Source: Pelotomaculum sp. UBA3103
Lineage (GTDB): Bacteria > Bacillota > Desulfotomaculia > Desulfotomaculales > Pelotomaculaceae
DNA: 5,462 bases
NCBI GenBank assembly: GCA_002365855.1
Contig: DFAP01000083.1
Location: 1 to 5,462 of the forward strand
Reading direction: 5' to 3'
The notes under the pieces are model-generated. The model was not told the origin of the DNA and searched no databases. It was given only the letters and a program-made list of their open reading frames with translations. This document shows, piece by piece, positions 5,297-5,462 of this stretch. A program made the translations under genes and the position numbers. Position 1 is the stretch's first letter; every line of letters begins with the position of its first letter.

Positions 5297-5462
5297 GCCA
5301 GCACCTCTACAAAAGGAATAATAACTTCTTCCGGATGGATTCCCCCGTGACTTATCGCTGTGTCATTCTTGTTCCCAAACATGTCTCTGCCGTCGGGAAA
5401 GACAGCTACACTGTCGCCAAAGAGATTGCTATTATTATAGATATAAACATCCTCTTTATCCC
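5293..5462 (-). CDS. PglZ-domain protein, C-terminal 55 residues (rest outside window)
   Basis: Only the last 55 codons are inside the window; the frame is open to the right edge. They carry the signature C-terminus of PglZ-domain proteins of the alkaline phosphatase superfamily. NLFGDSVAVF is seen at visible residues 12-21, and a C-terminal SHGGIHPEEVIIPFVEVL at 37-54, where HGG and the EE-x-IIPF block are the recognisable elements. PglZ proteins are core parts of BREX and Pgl phage-defence systems, where they are needed for host methylation and phage exclusion. The stop TGA (5295-5293) lies inside the ATGA overlap with the next gene. The active-site metal ligands are upstream and cannot be checked, so neither the completeness of the gene nor the BREX type can be decided here. 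Confidence 0.8.
   Translation of the reverse strand, partial: DKEDVYIYNNSNLFGDSVAVFPDGRDMFGNKNDTAISHGGIHPEEVIIPFVEVLA

Noticed and set aside
1..5462. CRISPR array, tRNA, rRNA, transposase or IS ends
   Set aside because: No regularly spaced repeats, cloverleaf-like segments, transposase motifs or flanking terminal inverted repeats were seen on either strand.

Overview
The window looks like an accessory (defence-island) region of a Gram-positive Firmicute, most likely a clostridial or Peptococcaceae-type bacterium. The evidence is strong purine-rich ribosome binding sites (AGGAGGG, GGGGG), TTG used as a start codon, and a YvrJ / DUF2922 / DUF1659 / M15-peptidase small-gene cassette of a kind I know from spore-forming Firmicutes. 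The lineage is inferred from these traits; no rRNA or tRNA is present to confirm it.

Left block (1-1864, + strand): the 3' part of a DNA (cytosine-5) methyltransferase, followed 2 bp later by a 320-aa DUF4928-type protein. Together they look like a two-gene restriction-modification unit, with the second gene the candidate nuclease. Base 1 cuts into the methyltransferase, so its catalytic PCQ motif is not visible.

Middle block (about 1995-3480, - strand): a cassette read DUF1659 (74 aa) -> DUF2922 (74 aa) -> YvrJ (61 aa) -> M15-type peptidase (126 aa). YvrJ has one membrane segment and, with the peptidase, resembles a miniature holin/endolysin pair. The cassette is rich in RNA signals: a sigma-A-like promoter (3444-3472), a terminator-like hairpin immediately downstream of it, a second leader hairpin able to compete with it, an intrinsic terminator after DUF2922, and another after YvrJ.

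Right block (3531-5462, - strand, more AT-rich): an operon running in from the right edge. It reads the C-terminus of a PglZ-domain protein (phage-defence phosphatase-superfamily protein of BREX-like systems), a 236-aa unrecognised protein overlapping it by ATGA, and a 327-aa DUF932-like protein starting at TTG. This is the best candidate for an under-described system: a PglZ operon ending in a possible BrxA-like protein and a phage/plasmid-type DUF932 protein.

Overall, a lysis-like small-gene cassette with elaborate transcriptional control lies between two defence modules. Family assignments come from reading motifs by eye; no database search was possible.
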